From positions 62,001-126,000 of the forward strand of contig JAHHQQ010000003.1 of the NCBI GenBank assembly GCA_020026275.1: a stretch of 64,000 nt of DNA, read 5' to 3'. The position numbers were made by a program, and so were the translations under genes. A model generated the notes under the pieces. That model saw only the letters and a list, made by a program, of their open reading frames with translations, was not told the origin of the DNA and searched no databases. This document shows, piece by piece, positions 17,278-26,310 of the stretch. Source of the DNA: Bacteroidales bacterium (GTDB taxonomy: Bacteria; Bacteroidota; Bacteroidia; Bacteroidales; UBA932). The first letter of the stretch is position 1, and each line of letters begins with the position of its first letter.

Positions 17278-18030
17278 ATGAAAGCACTAATTGTTGAAGA
17301 TGAAAAGATGGCTCAGAACAACTTGGCCAGAAACATCAGCGAGAATTGCCGAGATATCGAAATTGTCGGTTTCACTTCTTCTGTCAAAGACACAATTGCA
17401 TGGCTGGAAGATGCTTCACATCATGCAGAGATCATTTTTATGGATGTGGAACTGGAAGATGGCAACTGCTTTGAAATTTTCCGACAGGTGGAAATCCATG
17501 CAAAAGTGATTATGACGACCGCCTATGATTCTTACGCATTGAAAGCATTTGAGGCAGGCAGCGTAGATTATCTCCTGAAACCCATTGATCCAGATGCCCT
17601 CAAACGGGCAGTTTCCAGGTGCACGGATTCTGTTTATTCCATCCAACTCAAACAGTTTCTGGATTCCTACCGAATTGATGGAAAGAAAAAATACAAAGAC
17701 CGATTCATCATCCGATACAATACGAAACTGATTCCTATCCGCACCTCTGACATTGCCTATTTCTTTGCAGAGAACCGGATCAACTACCTGATGACGACAT
17801 ATAACGAAAAGTACATGATTGATGACACACTGGATGATGTCTTTGACGCGATGGATCCAGAACAATTCTTCAAAGTATCCAGAAGCTGCATCATCTCCCT
17901 GAAAGCCATCAAATGCGCCAACAAGAAACTGAGCGGCAACATCCAAATCATCGCTGAACCGGCCTCCTCTTTTGACATCACCGTCAGCAGGGCAAATGCA
18001 AAAGAATTCCTGCACTGGTTCACCAAATAA
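17278..18030 (+). CDS. LytTR-family response regulator
   Basis: A 250-residue two-component response regulator. The receiver domain (about 1-120) shows the acidic pocket EDE (8-10), phosphoacceptor Asp56 (IIFMDVELEDG), conserved Thr (MTTAYDS) and Lys (YLLKPID). The C-terminal LytTR DNA-binding domain (about 145-250) includes YKDRFIIRYNTKLIPI and the FFKVSRSCIISLKAIK pattern typical of the family. No histidine kinase gene is adjacent, so its partner is encoded elsewhere or it works unphosphorylated. It is divergent from the starch operon with 229 bp between the start codons, and the paired 11-bp repeats there suggest that it controls that operon. Bacteroides starch loci instead use SusR, a different regulator class, so this would be a regulator swap. 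A strong bidirectional terminator follows. Confidence 0.92.
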   Translation: MKALIVEDEKMAQNNLARNISENCRDIEIVGFTSSVKDTIAWLEDASHHAEIIFMDVELEDGNCFEIFRQVEIHAKVIMTTAYDSYALKAFEAGSVDYLLKPIDPDALKRAVSRCTDSVYSIQLKQFLDSYRIDGKKKYKDRFIIRYNTKLIPIRTSDIAYFFAENRINYLMTTYNEKYMIDDTLDDVFDAMDPEQFFKVSRSCIISLKAIKCANKKLSGNIQIIAEPASSFDITVSRANAKEFLHWFTK

Positions 18031-18076
18031 AAATCCCCCTGAAGGAAATGCGGAAACATTCCCCCTTTTCCCACAG

Positions 18077-18117
18077 AAAGAACCCCGGAAATCTTCATCA
18101 GATTTCCGGGGTTCTTT
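18077..18117. terminator. Bidirectional rho-independent terminator
   Basis: A perfect 17-bp stem (18077-18093 with 18101-18117) closes a 7-nt loop between the LytTR regulator (plus strand, ends 18030) and the GH20 gene (minus strand, ends 18157). TTTCTT follows on the plus strand and a CTTTCT tract on the minus strand, so it can serve both converging transcripts. Confidence 0.85.
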
Positions 18118-18156
18118 CTTGAAATGACGGCAGCTGCGCTTCCGCCTACATGAAAA

Positions 18157-19656
18157 CTATTTCCAAGGGACCAGTGGAGAACGGTAGAAATCTACCCCGT
18201 CCGCCTCCATGCGGGAAGCATATCTGACCAGACGGGACTGATAACCTTCCCAATTGCGAGACTCTCTTGGAGACCAGCCGATTTCTGCATGACCGACCAG
18301 ACGAGGGAATACGAGATATTCTATATCATCGAAAGTGACAACGGTCTCTGTCCAAAGTGGAGATTCCACACCAACAATACGATCATCCCCGACTTCAAGG
18401 AATTCTGAAGGATCCCAATTGTAAGCCTTGTCCACTTCTACATAACCAATCCAATGCAGACCGATATAGCTGGTGGAATCATATTGCATATCCAAATAGC
18501 AATGTCCCGCTGGAGATGCAAGCACTTTCGCGCCTTTGGCCAGACCAATTACAGCATTTTCCTTGCCTCTCCACAGTTGGACAATACTTTCTGAGTCCAC
18601 CTCGGCATTGGCAAGTTCTTCCCAACCGATGACACGCTTGCCATATTTATGGACCATCTGCATCACGCGATTCATAAACTTGACGTATTCATCTTTCTCT
18701 GTTTTATTGCACTCATCTCCACCAATATGGAAATAAGGACCAGGGCAAAGAGCAGAAATCTCTCTTATCACATCGTCTATCAACTTGTAAGTAAGCTCGT
18801 TGCTTGTATCCAAAGTACTGAATCCCACTTTGATGTCACGATACGGTTCCTTCTTTTTTCCGTCTGGATTCAACTCTGCATAAGAAGAAAGAACAGCGTT
18901 GGTATGCCCGGGCATATCAATTTCCGGTACAATGGTAATCTGTCTCTCGGCCGCATAACGGACAATCTCAGCAAACTGCTCTTGAGTATAGAAACCGCCG
19001 TCTCCTTCTCCGACTTGACACTTGCCGCCAATATTGGTCAGTTCAGGCCAGGACTTGATCTCAATTCTCCACCCCTGGTCATCGCTCAGATGAAGATGCA
19101 GCGTATTGAGTTTGATGTCAGAAATGAGGTCGATATATCTCTTCACATCGTCCACGTCAAAGAAATGACGGCAGACATCCAGCATGGCGCCTCTATAGGC
19201 AAATCGTGGATAATCTTCTATTTCGCATGTCGGAAATCCCAATCCAAAAGTCTGAATCTGCATAAGTTGAGAAAGAGTTTTGGTCGCATAAAACAGACCG
19301 GCACAAGAATTGGCCTTCAAAGTCACTTGATTTTCTGTAACTGAAATCTGATAACCCTCAGGATGCTGTGGAAGGACGGCCTGATCAATAGTCAGTACAA
19401 TGCTCCTTGCGCCCTCCGATTCTTTGAAAGTGAGTCCGGAACGCTGACTCAAATCTGTTTTCAGGAATCCGGCAATCTGCTGGACTTCTTCAGAACCGGC
19501 AGCTTTGAAATTGAGTTTTTCTGACAATTTGAATACCTTTCCTGTTTCTTCTACCGATACAGGACACGGCATAATGGAAATGGCTTGTTTTTCTTGACAT
19601 GAAACCAGAAGAGAGATAGCGGCAAAGCAAGCTATCCATGAAACGAATTTTTTCAT
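18157..19656 (-). CDS. GH20 beta-N-acetylhexosaminidase lipoprotein
   Basis: A 499-residue GH20 exo-enzyme that removes terminal beta-linked GlcNAc/GalNAc from glycans by substrate-assisted catalysis. It has a lipoprotein signal (LLVSC, Cys20), a GH20b N-terminal domain (about 28-150) and the catalytic barrel from about 152 (FAYRGAMLDVCRHFF), with HLHLSDDQGWR near 187. The catalytic Asp314-Glu315 pair lies in HIGGDE. The residues after the lipid Cys (QEKQ) are compatible with surface display. It is a single gene between two divergent or convergent neighbours and is not part of the starch locus. Likely substrates are mucin, host N-glycans or peptidoglycan/chitin fragments. A candidate -7 box TATCTTTG lies 39-46 nt upstream of the start. 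Confidence 0.93.
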   Translation of the reverse strand: MKKFVSWIACFAAISLLVSCQEKQAISIMPCPVSVEETGKVFKLSEKLNFKAAGSEEVQQIAGFLKTDLSQRSGLTFKESEGARSIVLTIDQAVLPQHPEGYQISVTENQVTLKANSCAGLFYATKTLSQLMQIQTFGLGFPTCEIEDYPRFAYRGAMLDVCRHFFDVDDVKRYIDLISDIKLNTLHLHLSDDQGWRIEIKSWPELTNIGGKCQVGEGDGGFYTQEQFAEIVRYAAERQITIVPEIDMPGHTNAVLSSYAELNPDGKKKEPYRDIKVGFSTLDTSNELTYKLIDDVIREISALCPGPYFHIGGDECNKTEKDEYVKFMNRVMQMVHKYGKRVIGWEELANAEVDSESIVQLWRGKENAVIGLAKGAKVLASPAGHCYLDMQYDSTSYIGLHWIGYVEVDKAYNWDPSEFLEVGDDRIVGVESPLWTETVVTFDDIEYLVFPRLVGHAEIGWSPRESRNWEGYQSRLVRYASRMEADGVDFYRSPLVPWK

Positions 19657-19694
19657 ATTGGAATCTTAGTTTAATAGTTAAATTTTGTATCTTG

Positions 19695-19702
19695 CAAAGA
19701 TA
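19695..19702 (-). promoter_or_regulatory. Candidate -7 promoter element for the GH20 gene
   Basis: The minus strand reads TATCTTTG, a full match to TAnnTTTG, about 40 nt upstream of the GH20 start codon. I see no clear -33 box. The spacer between GH20 and the divergent NUDIX gene is only 70 bp. Confidence 0.5.
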
Positions 19703-19726
19703 AGATATATTCTTTAATAAACTCTC

Positions 19727-20287
19727 ATGGAACACCCTCTCAATCAATTCAATTTTTGTCCGAAGTGCGGTTCTGCCCATTTTTTTGTCGCCAACGGGAA
19801 AGCCAAGCATTGCCAAGATTGCGGATTTACCTATTATTTCAATCCATCAGCGGCCACGGTGGCGCTTATTTTCAATGAACAGAATGAACTGTTGGTCTGC
19901 CGGAGAGCCAGTGAACCGGCCAAAGGCACGCTGGACCTTCCGGGCGGATTCTGCGATCTGTACGAGACCGCAGAGGAAGGCATTTCCCGTGAGGTAAAAG
20001 AAGAAACAGGCCTCCAAGTGCTGGAGACCCGTTATCTGTTTTCCTTTCCGAACCAATATCGCTATTCCGACTTTGTCGTCCACACGATGGACCTCTTCTT
20101 CCTGTGCCGGGTACAGACTCTCGAGAGCTGTCAGGCGATGGACGATGCCGCCGAACTCCGGTTCATCCCTCTGGACGAAATCCGTCCGGAATCTTTCGGT
20201 CTGGGATCCATCCGAAAAGGAGTGGAACGTTTCTTGAGCCAACGGACAGACCTCTTTGCCTCCGACGACGGAGAGAGATGGAAATAA
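19727..20287 (+). CDS. NUDIX hydrolase with N-terminal zinc ribbon
   Basis: A 186-residue cytoplasmic pyrophosphohydrolase. The N-terminus carries a zinc ribbon with Cys11, Cys14, Cys29 and Cys32 (CPKCG and CQDCG). The NUDIX box runs from about Gly74 to Leu96 and includes the REVKEETGL core that binds the metal. Zinc ribbon plus NUDIX resembles NudC-like and related nucleotide-sugar or NAD(H) pyrophosphatases, but the SQPWPFPxS motif of true NudC is absent, so the substrate is open. It is monocistronic and divergent from GH20. Its stop is 3 nt from the stop of the converging YaaA gene, with no terminator hairpin between them. Confidence 0.88.
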   Translation: MEHPLNQFNFCPKCGSAHFFVANGKAKHCQDCGFTYYFNPSAATVALIFNEQNELLVCRRASEPAKGTLDLPGGFCDLYETAEEGISREVKEETGLQVLETRYLFSFPNQYRYSDFVVHTMDLFFLCRVQTLESCQAMDDAAELRFIPLDEIRPESFGLGSIRKGVERFLSQRTDLFASDDGERWK

Positions 20288-20290
20288 GTT

Positions 20291-21130
20291 TTACTTTTCA
20301 GCCAGATAAACCCACTTCCGGGACAGGTCGGACAGCGGTTCCCCCTCAAAAGAGAAAGAGAAACCCTGGTACTGGAAATCTCGAAGCGGCCCGGTCTCCA
20401 TTTCAGCAGCCGTCTGCCCCTCGCTCCCGGCCACAATCACCTGACGCGCCATCGCGCCCCGGCACATCTTGGCATAGACCGACATGGACTTCTGCTTGCC
20501 GTTCTTGCTGACCAGGAAATCGGGTTCAATCACCTTCACCTCCCGGACCAGCCGTTTCCAGTCCACCATCCGCTTCATCTCTTCCGTGGAACACCAAAGC
20601 AATGTTCCATCATCGGCGTTTATTGCTTGCAACAATGTGTCGGTAAGTTTTTCGCGCCACCAGTCAAACATGGACTTTCCGCCATGGACCTTCAATTTTA
20701 CGTTCCCCTCCATCCGATAAGGCAGAATGAGGTCCATCGGACGCAGCAGACCATACAGGAAAGACATGATCCACAAATGCCCGTTGGCAAATTCCTTTTC
20801 CTCCGGACTCATCAAAGGCATCCTCAGATGCTTGAAAGCCACTCCCGAATAGGTTGCCGCCGCTTGGAGCAAGTAACGTTCATCCGGCTCCAGACAGAAC
20901 TGGGCAAAACGCAGCTGGTTCATTTCCGCAATGTCCTCACTGCATTTCATCGCTCCGGCAATGGCCTCTGCGCTCCACTGTGACATCTCCCCTGCCGCTT
21001 CCACGGCCGCCTCTGCAAAAGCCGGTCTCGTCGCCGGCCAGGTACGCATCTCCACCTCAGACACCCCATAATGGGCCATCACCTCTTCTCGCGAGGAAAT
21101 GTCCTTCGCGCATGAAATCATTATCTGCAT
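20291..21130 (-). CDS. yaaA: YaaA family peroxide-stress protein
   Basis: A 279-residue member of the YaaA (DUF328/UPF0246) family. The family is linked to peroxide resistance through lowering of free intracellular iron, and it binds DNA. The start chosen is the ATG at 21130 (MQIMISCAKDI), which aligns with the family start MLIVISPAKTL; a TTG six codons upstream is unlikely. Family segments visible are FKHLRMP, HLWIMSFLYGLLRPMDLI with PYRMEG, and the C-terminal FSFEGEPLSDLSRKWVYL (about 20 residues from the end). The gene begins 14 nt after the stop of the giant RecQ-type helicase and is probably co-transcribed with it, which places both in DNA protection or repair. No N-terminal targeting signal is present. 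Confidence 0.88.
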   Translation of the reverse strand: MQIMISCAKDISSREEVMAHYGVSEVEMRTWPATRPAFAEAAVEAAGEMSQWSAEAIAGAMKCSEDIAEMNQLRFAQFCLEPDERYLLQAAATYSGVAFKHLRMPLMSPEEKEFANGHLWIMSFLYGLLRPMDLILPYRMEGNVKLKVHGGKSMFDWWREKLTDTLLQAINADDGTLLWCSTEEMKRMVDWKRLVREVKVIEPDFLVSKNGKQKSMSVYAKMCRGAMARQVIVAGSEGQTAAEMETGPLRDFQYQGFSFSFEGEPLSDLSRKWVYLAEK

Positions 21131-21144
21131 AATACTTCTCTGTT

Positions 21145-24100
21145 TCAATTATTGTCAGAAGGGTCCTGACTGAATTTTCTCAATTGGATATCCGGCAGCA
21201 GCACAGCCGTCTCCTGCACATCCCCTTCCCCTTTCCAGGCCAGGATGAAACGCACCCGGGCACCGGTAATCCGGAAGCCCTGCTCCCGCAAATGCTCCAA
21301 CTTGGCGGCACAAGACTTGGAATAGCGCAGAACCGGCCATCTCCTGCCCTCTTTTTCTATGAACAGACCGCCTTCCTCCACGCCCAGTGGCATACCGCTC
21401 TGCAAATGCAGTATTTCCTTCTTCTTGTTCTTGAAGAAATCCAGAAAAACATCCCGGTGGGTCAGCTGCATGCAAATTTCATCCGGAGCCGGATAGATGC
21501 GACGGACAAGATATTTCTGGATGCCCGGTTCCTTCACCCAGTCAAACAGCCCATTGTCGTAATGGACGAACAAGGCTTCCTTGGCACGAGTGATGCCGAC
21601 ATAAAGCGTCCTCTTCTCTTCATCACGGATTGGATTGAAATTCTTCAGCAGCATGAAGACCTGGTTGAACTCCCTTCCTTTCGTCTTGTGGATGGTGGAC
21701 ACGAAGACCGTACCGGCCTCCTCCGACACGAAATCCTCGTAATGGGATTCCCGTACGAATTCCTCAAAATCACTCCGATACAGCCGCTCATTGACCTTTT
21801 CAAACTGGGAAAGCAGGGTCAGGCAGTTCTCCAGACAGGCGCTGTGGGCATAAACGGCAGACAAAGCCTCCTTGGCCGTCTTCCATTCTTCCTCGGTATA
21901 GAGATTCTTGTCCGGCAGCTTCTTGATGAAGAAACGGATTTCCGCCAGATCATACAGAGAGAAACCGTCATTGGACTGAATGAGCCGAGCTTGGATTCCT
22001 TTTTTCAGAAGCAGCCCCAGCATATAGAAGGCCTGGTCATTGGTAGTGGTCATGATACAGGAAGTCCCGTCCGTCGGATGCAGGGTCAAGTTCTCGACCA
22101 CCGCCTCTTCCATATTGGAAGACCGATGACTGTAAAGGGTGACACTGCCCTCCTCCTTGGAGACCGCCACAATTTCCCTGTTCTTCAACCGGTTGGAAAT
22201 CTGACGGGCGAACAGATTGGAGAAGCGCACGATCTTCTGACAGCTCCGGTAATTCTCGACCAGTTCATAGAGCCGCGCATCGTATTCATTGACCAGCGCA
22301 CGGAGATACTTGGAATCAGAACCCCGGAACTCATAGATGTTCTGGTCATCATCGCCCACCGCAATCACCTTCATGTCCTCGTTCACGTTCATCAGAGCCT
22401 GCACCAGATGATATTCGTCTTCATCCATATCCTGCGCCTCATCAATCACCAGAACCCGTTTGGCAATCCGGTCCGGCTCCACTTCCCCAGCCAGAATCAT
22501 CTGAGCCGCATTGCGGACCACATTGTCCACCTCTTCCAGGTTGCCGATCTTGCCCAGCAAGTCGAAGCAATAAGAATGGAAAGTCTTGATTTCCACAAAA
22601 TTGGCAGTTTCTTTAATCAAATCGATCAAACGTGACTTGAACTCCGTCGCCGCCGCCCGGGAGAAAGTCAGCATGAGCAGCTGCTCGTGCTTCACATCCT
22701 CCAGGGTCAGGATTGCCGCCAATTTGTGCACCAGCACACGGGTCTTTCCGCTGCCCGGACCGGCAACGACCACAATGTTCTTCGACTCGTCGTCCTGAAT
22801 GATCCGGAGCTGGTTCTCGGACAGGACACCAAAGAGTTTCCTGTACCGCTCGGACGTCATGTTCCGATTGAGATTGGCAGCCGCCTCTCCCTTGAAATAC
22901 CGGTTGATGAATTTCCGGCAATCCATCTGGAAATAGTCATTGACAAAACCCAAGGCGGCATTGTAGTCCTTCACCATCATGTTGGCGAAAGTGCCGACAA
23001 TGTGCACCTGCTGGATTTTCTGACGATAGAAGTCGTTCAAGGCCGCATAGTCTTCCAGTTTGTAGCGGATACGATTGTCCATCTCCACCCTCTTGATCTG
23101 GAGCGCACTGTAGAACACCAGAAAGCCTCCTTCCAGCCTCAGAGCACCGATCTTGGAAAGATAGAGCAGCGCATCCTCCACGTCCTGCTGGGTCACCTGG
23201 AACAAGGACTGCCCGGCATAAGACTGGAAAAGCGAAAGCAGCGAGAATTCCACCAGCTGTTCCTCCCCCGGGCCACTCCTTCTGCCAGCCGCCTTTTCAT
23301 AGAAATCCTTGACAATGAAACGGCAGATGTCCAGTCTCAGCTCGTATTTCTCGAGCAGGAGCGACTTCTTCATCTTCGGTACAATCCGTACACAGAAACT
23401 GCCCACGGACTCGGCTTTATCGATATAGGACTTGATGGTATGATAATACAGGACCGTATGGATGTTCTTGATATTGACCTGAGGAATTTCCAGACGCTCG
23501 GCCTCCTGGTTCAGTTCTTTCAGATTGAACGTCGCCCCGGCCTCATCGTACCGGTCGATCAGGAATTTTTCCAGCTGCGCGAAATGTTCAAGCAGCAGAG
23601 AAGAACGCCGCTGGGTATCCTCCTTGAGGATATAGGCCGCCATGTCCATGGAATCGGCCAACAGCCCTTCCTGCCGCATGAGCCCGATCAGCTCCACCAC
23701 TTCCGATTTCGGAATGCCCAGAATGTCCGCAAGATAATCCACACGGGATTCGGCATCCTCGACCCCGGCCTGGGCGATACTGCGCTTGGAAATGAGCGAC
23801 TTGATAATCCGCTTGGCCTTCATCCGCTGGTCATCATTGAACAAAGGAGACTGATCCAGCCGTTCCACCGCCTCGTCCATGTTCCGCACCATGATGCCCG
23901 TAGCATAGACACGTGGCATGTTGTTGCCCCTTTCGATATAACCGGCATTCTCCAGCGCGGCGACCGCCGTCTTGACCCGTGTCTCCAGATCGGGCACACT
24001 CTGGTCCCAACCGGCACGACGGGCAATCTCCAAAGGAGAAGAACACAGACCCCGGCGTGTACCGGTCATCTGCTTGATTGCCGTCCAGATCTGCTGGATT

Positions 24101-25992
24101 TCGCTGATACTCAGTTTGGTCTGGTTGAGCAGGATGAAATGCTGGTCCAGATCCGTATCGTTGTAGAGGACGAAACATTCCGCCTGCAGATGGACATCCC
24201 TGCCGGCACGACCGGACTCCTGCATATAATTCTCCAGCGAATCCGAAATGTCGTAATGGATGACCAGACCGATGTCCTTCTTGTCCACACCCATTCCGAA
24301 AGCGGAAGTTGCGACAATGATCTGCACCTCGTTCCGGATAAAGGCCTCCTGGTTCTCGATCTTCTCTTTCGCCGGCATCTTGCCATGGAAAGGCCGGGCT
24401 TCAAATCCGTCCGAAGACAATTTCCGAGCCAGTTCCTCCGCCCTTCTGGTACGGGAGACATAGACGATGGTCGGACAGTCCTTCGCCTCAATCAGTTCGC
24501 GCAGGGCGACATATTTCTCGTCTTCCGTCTCCTTGTAGAGAACGGTATAATGCAGATTTTCCCGGACCGAATCGGTTGCGAACACCTCCAGGTCCAGATT
24601 CAGTTTCTTCTTGAAATAGTCCCGGATATCGGAAATGACTTTCTGCTTTGCCGTCGCCGTGAAGCAGGACACCGCAATGGGTTCCCCGGACTTCTTGTTC
24701 TTCTGCAATTTGGTGATGAAATCGCCGATATATTGATAGTCAATCCTGAAATCCTGCCCCCAGGCAGAGAAGCAATGGGCCTCATCAACAACAAAACGGA
24801 CCACATTCCGGGACAGGAGCATGTTCTCGACCGTCTTGGAACGCAGCATCTCTGGAGCGATGTAGAGCAGCGTGGCCGTACCGTCCTCAATCCGACGGAA
24901 CGCATCCTGGCGCTCGACCGGGTCCAGCAGACCGTTGATGGTCACGGCAGACGTGATTCCCCTCTCGCTCAGATTGTCCACCTGGTCCTTCATCAGGGAC
25001 TGGAGCGGAGAAATGACGACTGTCAGACCGTGCGAATTGTCTCCAGCCATGAGAGCAGGCAGCTGGAAGGTGATGGACTTGCCACCTCCCGTCGGGAACA
25101 CGACCAGAATGGATTTGCCGTCCACCGCCGCCTGAGCGGCTTTCTCCTGCAAGGCCTCGCCCTTGAAAGTTCGGAACTGGTTGTAACCGAAATGACGGTA
25201 GAGCGCCTTGTGGACATCCAGTTTCTCCCGGCAATAGTCACACCCCTCCTGACAGGAAACTCCGCAGAGAAGATTGATGAGATTGTACACTTTCGGGAAC
25301 TGATGCACGACCCAAGGAGGAACGATGGACAGCAGGTCACCCGTATGGATCAGAGAGAGCGCATAGGCCAGCTCCACCGGAAGGTTCCGGATCATCTGTT
25401 CGATTTCCGCATGCTCACAGAGCCGGCCGTGGAAGAAAGACCGGATCAGTACGGACAATTCATTGCCTGAGAGCACAGTACCTCGGATAAACCCCATCAG
25501 CCCTTTTGGAGAAGGGTCATAGTCCATATACCGGAACAGGCCCAGGAACTCTTCCTGCTGGTGCAGCAGACCGAAATAGATTCTCTTCAACTCATCCGGC
25601 AAGGCTTCAAAGGCATTGACCTCGTCCTCAAAAAGCAGCGCCGCCTTCTGGCAGTCATTGACCGGATTGTTCAATTCGTCCACCTGAATCTTGTCGTCCT
25701 TCAGCAAGGCATGGTAGGGCTTCTTCGGGAAAAGCAAAGGAGACCAGTAGAGAGTGTCCACCGGCAAGGCACGCACCCTCCCGTACAAGGAAGGGCGCAG
25801 ATATTTCAAATCGTGATGGATCAGGTTGTGGCCGCAGACATATTCGGCATTTGCCAGAAAACCGACCAGTTCCTGTACATCCTGAGTGTGCAGGACCCGT
25901 CCATCGTGGCTCACAGCTCCTATATCATGAACCTTTTTGTCGGAGACACCCACTTCTGTATCCAGGAAAAAGATTCTTTTTGTCATTTTCAT
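21145..25992 (-). CDS. Exonuclease-RecQ-UvrD fusion helicase
   Basis: A 1615-residue DNA-repair protein with three enzyme modules. A DEDD-type 3'-5' exonuclease occupies about 1-125 (FFLDTEVG; CGHNLIHHDLKYL; NPVNDCQKA as the third acidic motif). A possible zinc site follows at Cys243, Cys247, Cys251 and Cys254. A RecQ-family SF2 helicase spans about 270-620: Walker A PTGGGKS (300-306), DEAH (403-406), motif VI QESGRAGRD (about 592). Winged-helix-like linkers (about 640-900) lead to an SF1 UvrD/PcrA-type helicase from about 1055: GPGSGKT (1078-1084), IDEAQD (about 1183), GDDDQNIYEFRG, and a C-terminal VSTIHKTKGREF motif. Two translocating motors of different superfamilies plus a nuclease suggest end resection or fork processing. 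The start is ATG 25992 or 25986. YaaA follows 14 nt downstream. Confidence 0.9.
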   Translation of the reverse strand: MKMTKRIFFLDTEVGVSDKKVHDIGAVSHDGRVLHTQDVQELVGFLANAEYVCGHNLIHHDLKYLRPSLYGRVRALPVDTLYWSPLLFPKKPYHALLKDDKIQVDELNNPVNDCQKAALLFEDEVNAFEALPDELKRIYFGLLHQQEEFLGLFRYMDYDPSPKGLMGFIRGTVLSGNELSVLIRSFFHGRLCEHAEIEQMIRNLPVELAYALSLIHTGDLLSIVPPWVVHQFPKVYNLINLLCGVSCQEGCDYCREKLDVHKALYRHFGYNQFRTFKGEALQEKAAQAAVDGKSILVVFPTGGGKSITFQLPALMAGDNSHGLTVVISPLQSLMKDQVDNLSERGITSAVTINGLLDPVERQDAFRRIEDGTATLLYIAPEMLRSKTVENMLLSRNVVRFVVDEAHCFSAWGQDFRIDYQYIGDFITKLQKNKKSGEPIAVSCFTATAKQKVISDIRDYFKKKLNLDLEVFATDSVRENLHYTVLYKETEDEKYVALRELIEAKDCPTIVYVSRTRRAEELARKLSSDGFEARPFHGKMPAKEKIENQEAFIRNEVQIIVATSAFGMGVDKKDIGLVIHYDISDSLENYMQESGRAGRDVHLQAECFVLYNDTDLDQHFILLNQTKLSISEIQQIWTAIKQMTGTRRGLCSSPLEIARRAGWDQSVPDLETRVKTAVAALENAGYIERGNNMPRVYATGIMVRNMDEAVERLDQSPLFNDDQRMKAKRIIKSLISKRSIAQAGVEDAESRVDYLADILGIPKSEVVELIGLMRQEGLLADSMDMAAYILKEDTQRRSSLLLEHFAQLEKFLIDRYDEAGATFNLKELNQEAERLEIPQVNIKNIHTVLYYHTIKSYIDKAESVGSFCVRIVPKMKKSLLLEKYELRLDICRFIVKDFYEKAAGRRSGPGEEQLVEFSLLSLFQSYAGQSLFQVTQQDVEDALLYLSKIGALRLEGGFLVFYSALQIKRVEMDNRIRYKLEDYAALNDFYRQKIQQVHIVGTFANMMVKDYNAALGFVNDYFQMDCRKFINRYFKGEAAANLNRNMTSERYRKLFGVLSENQLRIIQDDESKNIVVVAGPGSGKTRVLVHKLAAILTLEDVKHEQLLMLTFSRAAATEFKSRLIDLIKETANFVEIKTFHSYCFDLLGKIGNLEEVDNVVRNAAQMILAGEVEPDRIAKRVLVIDEAQDMDEDEYHLVQALMNVNEDMKVIAVGDDDQNIYEFRGSDSKYLRALVNEYDARLYELVENYRSCQKIVRFSNLFARQISNRLKNREIVAVSKEEGSVTLYSHRSSNMEEAVVENLTLHPTDGTSCIMTTTNDQAFYMLGLLLKKGIQARLIQSNDGFSLYDLAEIRFFIKKLPDKNLYTEEEWKTAKEALSAVYAHSACLENCLTLLSQFEKVNERLYRSDFEEFVRESHYEDFVSEEAGTVFVSTIHKTKGREFNQVFMLLKNFNPIRDEEKRTLYVGITRAKEALFVHYDNGLFDWVKEPGIQKYLVRRIYPAPDEICMQLTHRDVFLDFFKNKKKEILHLQSGMPLGVEEGGLFIEKEGRRWPVLRYSKSCAAKLEHLREQGFRITGARVRFILAWKGEGDVQETAVLLPDIQLRKFSQDPSDNN

Positions 25993-26310
25993 AAAGACTC
26001 AGTATCAGGTTCCAAACCAGTACAATCGGATATTCCTCAAAACTTTCTGCCAGAATGCTCATCCTCCAATGTCGGCTTGGAGACAATATCTTTCTATTGC
26101 GATATCGCCTTTACAAATATGCAAAATAATCCGCAATCTTGCGGAAAAAACAGCTGAAAACAGCTTCACAAATGTCATCAATCAATGAAAAAACGTTTTA
26201 AATCCAACTTCTAAATTAAGCTTTGACCTCTCAAAAATATACCATTTTGAGCAAATCCTGAAGAAAGCATGATTTTTGCAGTATTCTCTTCCTTTTACAA
26301 ATTTTTTAAA
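25993..26310. other. Intergenic region between divergent recQ-type and TonB-receptor genes
   Basis: About 318 bp without a coding sequence I can support. On the minus strand CATATTTG (26114-26121) is one base from the -7 consensus and may drive the helicase gene. On the plus side a TTTG at 26222 and TACCATTTTG ending at 26249 could be a poor promoter for the TonB receptor gene. The region is AT-rich and has no strong hairpin. Confidence 0.4.

Noticed and set aside
21131..21148. TTG start six codons before the YaaA ATG
   Set aside because: The family N-terminus aligns with the ATG at 21130, and TTG starts are rare.
22687..25470. A long open frame (927 codons) antisense to the fusion helicase gene
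   Set aside because: The minus-strand frame has complete helicase and nuclease motifs; the antisense frame has no recognisable domain and is a by-product of GC-rich third positions.
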